Assembly (NCBI GenBank): GCA_026239495.1
Contig: CP110830.1
Location: 1,922,001-1,986,000 of the forward strand
Reading direction: 5' to 3'
DNA from: Spiroplasma phoeniceum
Lineage (GTDB): Bacteria > Bacillota_I > Bacilli_A > Mycoplasmatales > Mycoplasmataceae
DNA: 64,000 nt
Shown here: positions 1 through 10,085 of the stretch, one piece after another
Numbering within the stretch: position 1 is the first letter of the stretch
Layout: each line of letters starts with the position of its first letter
Program-made: the position numbers and the translations under genes
Notes under the pieces: model-generated
What the model saw: only the letters and a program-made list of their open reading frames with translations
Databases searched by the model: none
What the model was told of the DNA's origin: nothing

Positions 1-281
1 GAAGCACTATTTTCTAAACATTATAATAATTTTTCATATCTAGCATTAAAAAAATAATCAACTGCTTTATGATATGTTTCTTTATTTTGTTTGCTTTTGC
101 TTTGAAAGGGATATAATTTTTTAAATCTACTTGTAAGATGAAATTTATCTATCGTGTTTGTATTTTATTTTTAGGGAAATATTCTTGAATAAATTTTGCA
201 ATATTTTTAATTCAAGGTGTACCATCTCCTAATACCATAAATTCAATATTGTCATTAATATCATAATAACTTGTAATTAAT
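1..281 (-). pseudogene. UPF0236/ISLre2-like transposase, C-terminal fragment
   Basis: Read on the minus strand from 281, the sequence gives a segment containing MVLGDGTPWIKNIAKF, then a frame break near 150 (stop after NKIQTR). It resumes in another frame with DKFHLTSRFKKLYPF and meets a TAA near 30. The GDGxxWI and DKFHL signatures fit the UPF0236 (ISLre2) transposase-like family common in Spiroplasma; this is pattern recognition, not a search. The gene runs off the window start and its 5' side is cut by an IS5-like element at 282. A plausible N-terminal piece of the same kind of gene, in the same orientation, lies at 4204-4328 beyond the IS nest. Confidence 0.55.
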
Positions 282-1351
282 AGACTTCTTGCATAACCCA
301 TTAAAATAATTTCAAATATTTGTAAAAAGGGGTTAATATAAAATTATAATTTTAATTAATTATGTCTTTTATTTAAAAATTTAATATTTTGCCACAACGA
401 AAAATTATTTTATTATTCAAATTCGTTAATTTTAAATAAATCTTTTATGATAACTATAATAATTGTAAATTATAAATTGAAGCAATTAAATTAAATCTTA
501 AACTAAATCGTTTTCTACGATTTCTATATTTTTCTGTAATAATTTTAAATTTTTTAAGAATAGCAAAAATATTTTCAATAATAATTCTTATTTTTGAAAC
601 TAGTCTATTATGTTGTTTTTGTTCTTTATTTAAATGTTTTTTCTTAGTTTTCTTTGTGGGCATTAGAACATTATTGTGAATTTTTTGTATTCCTTGATAA
701 CCACTATCAACTATTAATTTGGTATTTTTTAAAATTGAGATTTTTGATTCTTTAAATAAAGCATAATCGTGTTTTTTACCAAGTGAAAAACTTGTTGCAA
801 TATTTTTTTTGGTTTCTTGTTCGATAATTACTTGTGTTTTAATAGTGTGTTTTTTCTTTTTATCAGAATAAGATTGTTTTTGTCTTTTTTTGGGCGTTGG
901 ATTGGGGTTTCGGTAGCATCAATAATAATAGTTTTATCATTAAAATAATCATTTATTAGTGCTTTTTTACCAGCAACTTGCTGAAAATCAGGGTGTTTAA
1001 TTAAAATATCTTCAATTCACTTGATATTGCGATAACAATTATCTTCACTAATTCCGAAATTTTTTCCAAGATGAAAATAAGTTCGATATTCTCGTCAATA
1101 CGATAAAGTCATCAATAATCGATTTTCTAGTGATAATTTATTATCTTTGCCACCTTTTTTAAATTTTTCTATTTCAGCTACTTGTAAAATATCTAACATT
1201 TTATTAAAAATATCTTGTTTTATTCCTGTTAATCTTAATCATTCTTTATCATTAATATTTTTAAATTCATCAAATTTCATAATTTAATATCCTCATAAAT
1301 TATATTTTATAATAATATTTTAATAATAAAACCATGTATCGCAAGAAGTCT
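282..1351 (-). mobile_element. IS5-like (ISL2-type) element, type I, copy A
   Basis: A complete 1070-bp element with ends AGACTTCTTGCATAACCC and, inverted, AGACTTCTTGCGATAC. One transposase gene lies on the minus strand. Other copies of the family in this window are flanked by 3-bp ANT direct repeats. Here the flanks differ (AAT left, ATT right), so this copy has probably taken part in a rearrangement. It abuts the 3' half of another copy (B) on the right. Confidence 0.9.
454..1280 (-). CDS. IS5-like transposase (copy A), expressed by -1 frameshift
   Basis: DDE transposase of about 275 residues. The N-terminal part starts at ATG 1280 behind a GAGGAT box (MKFDEFKNINDKEW) and holds the helix-turn-helix region. 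Near 885-891 the frame must slip by -1 on a run of seven A (CGC CCA AAA AAA). The C-terminal part continues with SYSGKKKKHTIKTQ, VDSGYQG and IIIENIFAILKKF. The presumed acidic residues are D of IIIDATETPIQRP, D of VDSGYQG and E of IIIEN. The span of 827 bp equals whole codons only after a -1 shift, as in five other readable copies. UGA encodes Trp in KEWLRL and SYWREY. Confidence 0.8.
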
Positions 1352-1988
1352 ATTATTGATGGTTACCAAGACCCCAATCCAACGCCAAAAAAAGACAAAA
1401 AAAATCTTATTCTGGTAAAAAGAAAAAACACACCATTAAAACACAAGTAATTATCGAACAAGAAACAAAAAAAATTATTGCAACAAGTTTTTCGCTTGGA
1501 AAAAAAACATGATTATGCTTTATTTAAAGAATCAAAAATCTCAATTTTAAAAAATACCAAATTAATAGTTGATAGTGGTTATCAAGGAATTCAAAAAATT
1601 CACAATAATGTTCTAATGCCTACAAAAAAAAACAAAGAAAAACCCTTTAAATAAAGCACAAAAACAACGTAATAGAATATTTTCAAAAATGAGAATTATT
1701 ATTGAAAATATTTTTGCTATTCTTAAAAAATTTAAAATTATTACAGAAAAATATCGTAATCGAAGAAAACGATTTATTTTAAGATTTAATTTAATTGCTT
1801 CAATTTATAATTTGCAGTTAGCATAGAAGATTTATTTAAAATTAAAGAATTTAAATAATAAATTCATTTTTTGTTGTGGCAAAATATTAAATTTTTAAAT
1901 AAAAAACATAATTAATTAAAATTATATTTTTCTATTAGTGTCTTTTTAAAAATATTTGCAATTTTTTAATAGGTTACGCAAGAAGTCT
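1352..1988 (+). pseudogene. IS5-like element copy B, 3' half only
   Basis: This starts inside the transposase gene at the ATTATTGATG site and runs to a type II right end (GGTTACGCAAGAAGTCT). The reading frame is destroyed by several indels in A-runs (near 1390, 1470, 1500 and 1625). The matching 5' half is not adjacent; copy C (2665-3092) stops at the same internal site and could be its partner after rearrangement. Confidence 0.8.
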
Positions 1989-2664
1989 AATAAATCAATA
2001 TCTTTAATATCTAAAGAATATGAAATAAGTACTGCAACTATTTATAGGTGAATTAATGTTTTCAATAAAGATAAAAAATTTGATAAACGAACATATATTA
2101 AAAAAATGCCAATTTTTAATAATCCGCATGATGAAACTATATATTTATTAACAAAAGAAAATGAACAAATAAAAGCAGAAAATAATATTTTAAAAAAGCC
2201 TGAATCTCTTCCAAAAATAAAAACAAAGATGAATATTAGAAAAAAATTGATTTTATTAAAAACGAATTAAATAACAACTCAATCTTACCATTAAGATGAT
2301 TTTTAAAAATATTATGCATTTCATATGATACATGAAATAAATATAAAAATATTCATGAAAAATATGAATGAAAAATTGATTACAATATATTAGAAATAAT
2401 TAAAATAATTTGAAAAAACAATAAAAATAAAGGTCATCGACAGATAAAACTTGATTTGGAAGAACAAAAAATAAAAATATCAGCAAGTAATGCACATCGT
2501 TATATGAAGATATTACAAATATGTTCTGAAGTTAGAATTAAACATAAAAAACAAATTAAAAATTTTAATAATATGTTATATGAACATAAAAAACACCCTT
2601 ATTTACTTAAACGTAATTTTAATTATAATCAAATTAATCAAAAATGATAAATTGATATTACAAT
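1989..2664 (+). pseudogene. IS3-like element (TGTACA-end type), internal fragment
   Basis: The remains of orfA begin with SISLISKEYEISTATIYRW (helix-turn-helix) and end with KKLILLKTN before a stop. They are followed by the start of orfB (LRWFLKILCISYDTW, then NKGHRQIKLDLEEQKIKISA). Both ends are missing: IS5-like copies abut at 1988 and 2665. An in-frame TAA just after NQINQKW replaces a sense codon seen in the copy at 29292-30738. The family is IS3 by its two-frame layout and orfB motifs. Confidence 0.7.
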
Positions 2665-3092
2665 AGACTTCTTGCGATACCTGGTTTTATTATTAAAATA
2701 TTATTATAAAATATAATTTATGAGGATATTAAATTATGAAATTTGATGAATTTAAAAATATTAATGATAAAGAATGATTAAGATTAACAGGAATAAAACA
2801 AGATATTTTTAATAAAATGTTAGATATTTTACAAGCAGCTGAAATAGAAAAATTTAAAAAAGGTGGCAAAGCTAATAAATTATCACTAGAAAATCGATTA
2901 TTGATGACTTTATCGTATTGACGAGAATATCGAACTTATTTTCATCTTGGAAAAAATTTCGGAATTAGTGAAGCTAATTGTTATCGCAATATCAAGTGAA
3001 TTGAAGATATTTTAATTAAACACCCTGATTTTCAGCAAGTTGCTGGTAAAAAAGCACTAATAAATGATTATTTTAATGATAAAACTATTATT
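2665..3092 (+). pseudogene. IS5-like element type I, copy C, 5' half only
   Basis: A type I left end followed by the transposase start at 2736 (MKFDEFKNINDKEW). It runs in frame through FHLGKNFGISEANCY and stops abruptly at the codons for NDKTII, where another IS end (3093) begins. The breakpoint is the same ATT-rich site at which copies B and J begin, so it looks like an insertion target inside the IS. No function is expected. Confidence 0.85.
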
Positions 3093-4203
3093 AGACTTCT
3101 TGCGTAACCTAATCTAATTATTTTAAAATTCCTATAAAATATTAGACTTCTTGCGATACCTGGTTTTATTATTAAAATATTATTATAAAATATAATTTAT
3201 GAGGATATTAAATTATGAAATTTGATGAATTTAAAAATATTAATGATAAAGAATGATTAAGATTAACAGGAATAAAACAAGATATTTTTAATAAAATGTT
3301 AGATATTTTACAAGCAGCTGAAATAGAAAAATTTAAAAAAGGTGGCAAAGCTAATAAATTATCACTAGAAAATCGATTATTGATGACTTTATCGTATTGA
3401 CGAGAATATCGAACTTATTTTCATCTTGGAAAAAATTTCGGAATTAGTGAAGCTAATTGTTATCGCAATATCAAGTGAATTGAAGATATTTTAATTAAAC
3501 ACCCTGATTTTCAGCAAGTTGCTGGTAAAAAAGCACTAATAAATGATTATTTTAATGATAAAACTATTATTATTGATGTTACCGAAACCCCAATCCAACG
3601 CCCAAAAAAAGATAAAAACAATCTTATTCTGGTAAAAAGAAAAAACACACTATTAAAACACAAGTAATTATCGAACAAGAAACCAAAAAAATTATTGCAA
3701 CAAGTTTTTCGCTTGGTAAAAAACACGATTATGCTTTATTTAAAGAATCAAAAATCGCAATTTTAAAAAATACCAAATTAATAGTTGATAGTGGTTATCA
3801 AGGAATACAAAAAATTCACAACAATTTTCTAATACCTACAAAAAAAACAAAGAAAAACCCTTTAAATAAAGTACAAAAACAACGCAATAGAATAGTTTCA
3901 AAAACGAGAATTATTATTGAAAATATTTTTGTTATTCTTAAAAAATTTAAAATTATTACAGAAAAATATCGTAATCGAAGAAAACGACTTAGTTTAAGAT
4001 TTAATTTAATTGCTTCAATTTATAATTTGCAGTTAACATATAAGATTTATTTAAAATTAAAGAATTTAAATAATAAATTCATTTTTTGTTGTGGCAAAAT
4101 ATTAAATTTTTAAATAAAAAACATAATTAATTAAAATTATATTTTTTTATTAGTGTCTTTTTACAAATATTTGCAATTTTTTAATAGGTTACGCAAGAAT
4201 TCT
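3093..4203 (+). mobile_element. Hybrid IS5-like element D (type II left tip, type I body, type II right end)
   Basis: Bases 3093-3143 are the outer 51 bp of a type II left end. At 3144 a full type I left end begins, but the element finishes with a type II right end (GGTTACGCAAGAATTCT). The 3143/3144 junction is identical to the one where copy G sits inside copy F (near 11717). D therefore looks like the product of recombination across such a nested pair. Outer flanks are ATT and AAT, not a matching duplication. Confidence 0.8.
3215..4113 (+). CDS. IS5-like transposase (hybrid copy D), -1 frameshift
   Basis: Same two-frame arrangement as the other readable copies. ATG 3215 has a GAGGAT box; the seven-A slip site is at about 3604-3610. 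The C-terminal frame holds SYSGKKKKHTIKTQ and VDSGYQG. The usual stop after NLQLA/L has changed (TAG to TAT), so the frame runs 24 codons further to TAA at 4111-4113. With one -1 slip the 899-bp span gives exactly 300 codons including the stop. The N-terminal part is type I sequence and the end type II. Confidence 0.75.
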
Positions 4204-4328
4204 AATAAATCTTTATGTTTTTCACAAGTTCATAAAACTTTATTTGATAAAAATTCTTCAGTAATAAATGATATTGCTTTATAGTAGTTATCAATATCAC
4301 ATATTGTTTTTTGCTTATTAATTTTCAT
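4204..4328 (-). pseudogene. Possible N-terminal remnant of the UPF0236-like gene
   Basis: From ATG 4328 on the minus strand the frame reads MKINKQKTICDIDNYY and continues with FITEEFLSNKVLWTCEKHKDL up to the IS boundary at 4203. It has the same orientation as the UPF0236-like fragment at 1-281, so the two may be the ends of one gene split by the intervening IS nest. The middle of such a gene is missing. The family call rests mainly on context. Confidence 0.4.
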
Positions 4329-4370
4329 TATTTACTTCTTTCTTTTTATTAATTTTTTTATTAGCAAATT

Positions 4371-4550
4371 AATTAACTGAAACAGAGAAAGGACAACACC
4401 TTAAAATTGGAGAAAAAACAGGAACACTTTGTAAAGATTTCTAAGATATTTAATAAATGTGCAAACAACTTAAAGAGGGTATCAAAAAGTTGTAATAAAA
4501 AGTTTCTATTTTAAGAATTTAAGACACTGTCCTTTCCCTGAATCAATTAA
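4371..4550. repeat. Imperfect inverted repeat bounding about 180 bp
   Basis: The left arm carries GAGAAAGGACAACACCTTAA (near 4385-4404). The right arm, inverted, reads GGGAAAGGACAGTGTCTTAA (near 4519-4540). Flanking TTAATT tracts are also mirrored, and the arm differences I see are mostly transitions. The interior has no open frame. It could be a small non-autonomous element or the ends of the neighbouring UPF0236-type element; no target duplication is clear. Confidence 0.45.
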
Positions 4551-4574
4551 TAATTTTGGTTTTACAAATAAAAA

Positions 4575-4596
4575 AAACCATTTTAGTAAATGGTTT
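4575..4596. terminator. Hairpin, possible bidirectional terminator
   Basis: AAACCATTT, loop TAGT, AAATGGTTT, with an A-run before and a T-rich tract after. It separates the IS nest from the dnaB region. The stem has few G:C pairs. Confidence 0.5.
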
Positions 4597-4772
4597 AATT
4601 ATTATTCTTATTCAATTTCTATGTATTTGTTAAGACCCTTCTTTTTTAAATGCCACCTAAAATATTGCTTTGTTTGCATAATTTCAACCCCTTATTTAAA
4701 ATACTAATAAAATTTATTTCTAAAACTGTAAATACCACAAAAGTACAAAATGTATGCGGTTTATAAATTTTT

Positions 4773-4781
4773 TGGTATAAT
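4773..4781 (+). promoter_or_regulatory. Extended -10 promoter for the 4820 gene
   Basis: TGGTATAAT (TGn plus a perfect TATAAT) lies 38 bases before the ATG at 4820. No good -35 box is visible at the usual distance. Confidence 0.55.
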
Positions 4782-4819
4782 ATATCTAATCCAAAACAGA
4801 ATATAAGCAGGGGTGAAGT

Positions 4820-5749
4820 ATGTCAATTTTTGATAAGAATGAAAACGAAAGATATGCATATTTTTTAACGAATTTTAAAGAAATCCTTGCAGATTGAGCA
4901 GTTATGACTAATGATCAATTTATTAAGTCATCATTAGATAATTCATCAACTAAATTATTTGGAATGAATGTTGATAAATCAATTTTATTTTTTGATATTA
5001 ATTTAGATGCAAATAATGAATTACATAAATTAGGAATTATTAAACAAAGTTATAGTATTGATTTAACAAATGATTTAGATTTGAATTTAGATAAAAAAAT
5101 AAATAAGAAAAACGAAGGAAAAAATTATGATTTAATTTATAACCAAATTGATAATTTTTTTATTGAAGATTCAGAATTATTGAAATTTTGTGAATATACA
5201 TTAAATACTACTAATTTATCAATGGAAACGGACGGGCCAACAATTAGTGCTTTGAATAATTATAAATCAGTTGCTTTTAATAGTTATCCAACAAAAATTT
5301 ATGAATTATTAGATTGATTTGGTTTTGAAATTATTGATGCAATTAATAACGGATTAAAAGTAAAACGTTTTGGTTTTAAAGACAATAGTACTGGTAGTAA
5401 TATCAAGATAAGAAGAAAACCAAGATTAATTTCAAATAAAAATTTAAAAAATATTGATAATGATGATAACAAAATTAATAAAGAAATAATTTTTACTGAG
5501 TATTTTGCAAATAATGGTAATATTAGCGCTAAGTTAATTGCTTTAAATAAGTTATTACCACTGCTAGAAGAAAAACGAGCTGAAATTAAAGATTTTAATC
5601 CCAAGTTAGAATATGATATTTTTAGTTTTTTACAACATACAAAATATCGGAATTCTTTAACATATCAAGAAGATAGCGAAGCTGAAAAAAGTTTGGATAA
5701 AGTTTTTAAAAAAGCGGTGCTATCGTTATATTTATTAGATATTGGTTAA
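4820..5749 (+). CDS. Conserved-looking hypothetical protein upstream of rplI
   Basis: 309 residues with two UGA Trp codons (LADWAVM, LLDWFGF), starting MSIFDKNENERYAYF behind a GGGGTGA box. I do not recognise the family. No signal peptide or membrane segment is visible. Residues 55-125 are acidic and Asn-rich, a basic stretch lies around 180-200 (KVKRFGFK, IKIRRKPR), and the C-terminus is helical (LIALNKLLPLLEEKRAEI). It has its own promoter and precedes rplI and dnaB in the same direction, so it may belong to that unit. The frame is intact and codon use is like its neighbours. Confidence 0.8.
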
Positions 5750-5831
5750 AAAGCGAAGAAAATAATTTATTTTTTATTTATTAAAATTATTTTAAGAAGT
5801 TTTCCGTTATAATTAATATTAGGTGATTATG

Positions 5832-6281
5832 ATGAAAGTTATTTTAATTAAAGATGTTAAAGGAAAAGGAAAAGTTAATGATGTAATTGATGTTGCTTAT
5901 GGTTATGCAAAAAATTATTTAATTAAAGAAGGTTTTGCAATTCCAACAACTTCTGCTAATTTGGCTAAATTAAATGTTGTTTTATCACAGCAAGCAGCAC
6001 AAGAAGCAGCGACAAAAGCTTCTTTAGAAGAATTAAAAGCAACATTAGAAGAATTAACATTGAATTTTAAATTAAAAGTTCATGATAATAAAACATTTGG
6101 TTCTGTTTCTTTAACACAAATTGAATATCGATTAGCGAAAGAATTTAATTTAAAAGTTGATAAAAAGAAATTTATTGATAATAATAATTTAACAAGTTTT
6201 GGGTTACATTACCTAAAAATTAAATTAGCTCCAAATATAATTGCAACATTAAAAGTTATGGTAGAAAAAAAAGAGAGTTAA
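5832..6281 (+). CDS. rplI: 50S ribosomal protein L9
   Basis: 149 residues, the usual L9 length, starting MKVILIKDVKGKGKV with the Gly/Lys-rich N-domain loop (YGYAKNYLIKEGFAIP) that binds 23S rRNA. A long central helix (residues about 45-75) leads to the C-domain (LKVHDNKTFGSVS). The start is set at ATG 5832 because the family begins MKVIL and AGGTG lies 6 bases upstream; GTG 5823 and ATG 5829 are in frame but less likely. dnaB follows 3 bases after the stop, the common rplI-dnaB pairing. Confidence 0.97.
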   Translation: MKVILIKDVKGKGKVNDVIDVAYGYAKNYLIKEGFAIPTTSANLAKLNVVLSQQAAQEAATKASLEELKATLEELTLNFKLKVHDNKTFGSVSLTQIEYRLAKEFNLKVDKKKFIDNNNLTSFGLHYLKIKLAPNIIATLKVMVEKKES

Positions 6282-6284
6282 TTA

Positions 6285-7661
6285 ATGGAAAACATCAATA
6301 AAACAGAATTAAATAAACTTAATGTTATTAATGATGCGGAAAAAAATGTTTTAGCAATAATTGTACACTCCATTACAGCAGCTGAAGAAGTTTTTTCAAT
6401 TTTAACAGAAGAAGATTTTACTGTAATGAATTACAAAGTAATTTTCAAAACTTTACAAGAACAATTTTCAGCAAAGGTTGTTATTAATATTACAACATTA
6501 AGCAATTATATGTTAAAAAATAATATTTTAAATAAAATTGGTGGCATTGAATTTTTAACTGATTTATTTCAATCATATACAACAGATGCTAATTTATCTC
6601 AATATTTAGATATTATTATTAAAAATACAACTTCACGTCGATTAAAGGCCGTTGTTGATAGTATTAATCGTCAGATTGATGCTCATCAGCCAATTGATGA
6701 AGTTGTTAGTCACGCAGAAAAAGAAATCTTAGATGTTAAAAAAGAGCGAAAAGGGAATTTATTTAAAACTTCATATGATGAAGTTGATAAAGTACTTCAA
6801 AAAATTGAATTGTTAGAAAATTCCGGTGAAATGTTAACAGGAAGCCCAAGTGGTTTTCGTGATTTAGATCGTATGACATCAGGTTTTCAAAAAGGGGATT
6901 TTATTATTTTGGCGGCACGTCCTTCAATGGGGAAGACAGCATTAGCTTTAAATTTTGCTGTTAAATCAGCTGCTCAATCAAAAAAAGCAGTTGCTATTTT
7001 TTCAGTTGAAATGCCAGCGGAACAATTAATTCAAAGAATGTTGGGAAGTTATTCAACAGTTGATTCTGTTAAGGTCCGAACTGGTAAGGGGCTACAAACA
7101 CGTGATTGAGAAAATATTACCAAGGCGGCAGATTTTTTAAAACAAACAAAATTATTTATTGATGATACACCAGGTTTGAAAGTTATTGAATTACAGTCAA
7201 AGTTAAGAAAATTATGTCGTGAAAACGAAGTTGGTTTAGTTGTTATTGATTATTTGCAATTACTTAGCACAGGAACTCATTTTGGTGATTCACGTCAACA
7301 GGAAGTTTCAACAATTTCGCGACAACTTAAAGCATTAGCACGCGAATTAGAGGTTCCGATTATTTGTTTATCACAATTATCACGGTCAGTTGAAAAACGA
7401 GAAGACAAAAGGCCAATTATGTCTGATTTACGTGATTCAGGAGCAATTGAACAAGATGCGGATATTATTATGTTTTTATTTCGAGAAGAATATTACACTG
7501 CTCACGATTCAAATAATATGGAAGGACCAATGTTAGAAACAGAAAAAGCACAATTAATTTTATCAAAGCATCGAAATGGCCCAACTGGGAGTGTTGAATT
7601 ATTGTTTGTAAAAAAACACGGGTCATTTGCTGATTATGGTTTGCAAAATACAAAAATTTAG
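6285..7661 (+). CDS. dnaB: Replicative DNA helicase DnaB
   Basis: 458 residues with one UGA Trp (TRDWENI). The N-terminal domain (residues about 15-110, DAEKNVLAIIV) binds primase. The RecA-like motor carries Walker A ARPSMGKTA near residue 210, a Walker B/hexamer motif VVIDYLQLL near 320, and the Arg-rich LILSKHRNGPTG near 425. It unwinds DNA at the fork as a hexamer. It is probably co-transcribed with rplI. Confidence 0.97.
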
Positions 7662-7715
7662 TATACTATATTAATTAGTGAAAAATAAATTAGTGTTTAA
7701 GAAAAGAGGATTATA

Positions 7716-8939
7716 ATGCGTAAGTTATTATCAATTTTTGCAGTAACAACCTTGGTTACAGCATCATCGGCATCAACTGTTGCTTGTAGTGGTACACCAC
7801 AAGGAAATACTATTCCTACTTTTATATATAATGGAAATCAAAAATTTAGTCATGCTCCAACAGCAACTGGTAAATCAACAAATGGAATTGACGATGTAAC
7901 ACAATCAGAAAAAGATGAAAATGGCGCTCCTTATGAATACAGCTTACAAGGGGGACAATTGGGTTTAATTAATAATGCAATTAATCCTATTTTACATGGT
8001 ATAAATTTAACAAAAGATAATAGTTTAACAACTGGTAGAGGAGCAAAGTGAACTGATGAGCAAATTGCATCTTGCTTAAAAAGACAAAAGGATGAACTAA
8101 TTAAAACTACAAAAACTGATGTGCAAGATCCTTTTGATAATAGTAAAAAAATTAATAAAAAAGTATTATGAGAAGAATTTTTTAACAATTATTCAACTAG
8201 TTATGACTCACACTATAGTCAAGTTGCCTTCCTTGCAAATGAAAATAAAACAATTTTAAATAAAACAAATGATAATTTGGTGACAATGACTGGAAATGCA
8301 GAAAAAACAAAGAATAAAGAATGAGTTAAAGAACAAACTTGACCAGATGGCAAAAAAAATCCTTATACACCTTCATCATTAAAAGTATTATCACCTATAG
8401 CATCGATTCTTGAATGATTAAATGATCCAAAAAATGGCTATAATCAAGGTTATGATCAAATTGATCAAAATCGTGGATATCAATCAGCACGTTATCTTGC
8501 AATTGTTATTCCTAATTTGACAATTCGCTTTGAGTTTGAAGGAGAATACAATCGTTTTACTTTTACAGCAACAATTGATAAATTAGTAGGTTATGCAAAT
8601 TATCTTGTTTACGAAAATCCAAATAGTAAAAAAGATAGTCCAACTTATGGTCATCAATGATTTTTCTTAAGTTATGGTTTTTATGATTTTGAGAGTTTAA
8701 AAGATAATGATTATCATCACTATAATTTTAATGCGATTCCAGATGATGCTAAGATTGATCAAAATATTAAAATTGCATTAGGTTTTGTTAAAAAAAATGA
8801 TGATAAAGGAATTTTAACTGATGAGGAAGATAAGGAAGTTGGCAAACGTGGTCAATTCCCAACACCAGGAAAAGATTATACTTTCCCAGCTCTAAAATGA
8901 AAAATTAATGTTGATTCAATTACTGACCAATATAAATAA
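7716..8939 (+). CDS. Spiroplasma-type surface lipoprotein
   Basis: 407 residues with many UGA Trp codons. The N-terminus MRKLLSIFAVTTLVTASSA is a lipoprotein signal peptide ending in the lipobox STVAC, so Cys24 should be lipidated and the protein held on the outer face of the membrane. The mature part is hydrophilic and rich in Asn, Asp and Lys. The end is SITDQYK. The function is not recognisable; such lipoproteins are typical of Spiroplasma. RBS AAGAGGA at 7702-7708. A TATACT box at 7662-7667 just after dnaB may be its promoter. The stop overlaps the rlmH start by one base. Confidence 0.85.
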
Positions 8940-9008
8940 TGAATATTAAAATTCTGGCAATTGGTTCATTAGATAAAAAGTATCTAATAATGGTACAAAT
9001 GGTACAAC
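8939..9008 (+). pseudogene. rlmH: 23S rRNA methyltransferase RlmH, 5' fragment cut by an IS
   Basis: ATG 8939 overlaps the lipoprotein stop (TAATG) and gives MNIKILAIGSLDKKYL, matching the conserved RlmH N-terminus (MxIKIIAxGKLKxKYL). After about 23 codons the type II IS5-like element E begins. The rest of the roughly 155-residue gene (SPOUT methyltransferase acting on pseudouridine 1915 of 23S rRNA) is not found on the far side of the IS cluster. Confidence 0.7.
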
Positions 9009-10085
9009 AGACTTCTTGCATAACCTAATCTAATTATTTTAAAATTCCTATAAAATATTTTTAAATTAAAATAGAAATTATAGGAGATTAAAATTATGAA
9101 ATTTGATAAATTTAATTTTATTAATGATAAAGAATTATTGCGATTAACCGGAGCAAAAAAAAGCTACTTTTAATAAAATTTTAAATATTTTACAAGTAGC
9201 TGAAATAGAAAAATTTAAAAAAGGTGGCAAAACTAATAAATTATCACTAGAAAACCGGCTACTGATGACTTTATCGTATTGACGAGAATATCGGACTTAT
9301 TTTCATCTTGCTAAAATTTTTGATATTAGTTAAGCCAGTTGTTATCGCAATATCAAGTTAATTGAAGATATTTTAATTAAACACTCTGATTTTCAACAAC
9401 TCGCTGGTAAAAAATCACTAATAAATGATTATTTTAATGATAAAACTACTATTATTGATGTTACCGAAACCCCAATCCAACGCCCAAAAAAAGACAAAAA
9501 CAATCTTATTCTGGTAAAAAGAAAAAACACACTATTAAAACACAAGTAATTATCGAACAAGAAACCAAAAAAATTATTGCAACAAGTTTTTCGCTTGGAA
9601 AAAACATGATTATGCTTTATTTAAAGAATCAAAAATCGCAATTTTAAAAAATACCAAATTAATAGTTGATAGTGGTTATCAAGGAATACAAAAAATTCAC
9701 AATAATGTTATAATGCCCACAAAGAAAACTAAGAAAAAACATTTAAATAAAGAACAAAAACAACATAATAGACTAGTTTCAAAAATAAGAATTATTATTG
9801 AAAATATTTTTGCTATTCTTAAAAAATTTAAAATTATTACAGAAAAATATCGTAATCGAAGGAAACGATTTAGTTTAAGATTTAATTTAATTGCTTCAAT
9901 TTATAATTTGCAGTTAGCATAGAAGATTTATTTAAAATTAACGAATTTAAATAATAAATTCATTTTTTGTTGTGGCAAAATATTAAATTTTTAAATAAAA
10001 AACATAATTAATTAAAATTATATTTTTCTATTAGTGTTTTTTTTACAAATATTTGCAATTTTTTAATAGGTTATGCAATAAGCCT
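9009..10085 (+). mobile_element. IS5-like element type II, copy E, transposase decayed
   Basis: The type II left end (AGACTTCTTGCATAACCTAA) is 1.08 kb from a degenerate right end (GCAATAAGCCT). The transposase starts at 9096 (MKFDKFNFINDKELLRL) but is broken by an eighth A in the GCAAAAAAAAGC run near 9160 and by an in-frame TAA near 9332 (DIS-stop). Expected duplications are not visible. This copy interrupted rlmH. Confidence 0.85.

Noticed and set aside
454-663. A separate 69-residue protein MPTKK... repeated many times
   Set aside because: It is the C-terminal end of the IS5-like transposase after the -1 slip. In copy I the Met is Ile and the element is otherwise intact, so it is not a start.
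7468-8188. Minus-strand frames opposite dnaB and the lipoprotein gene
   Set aside because: Shadows of well-supported plus-strand genes, without ribosome sites or recognisable content.
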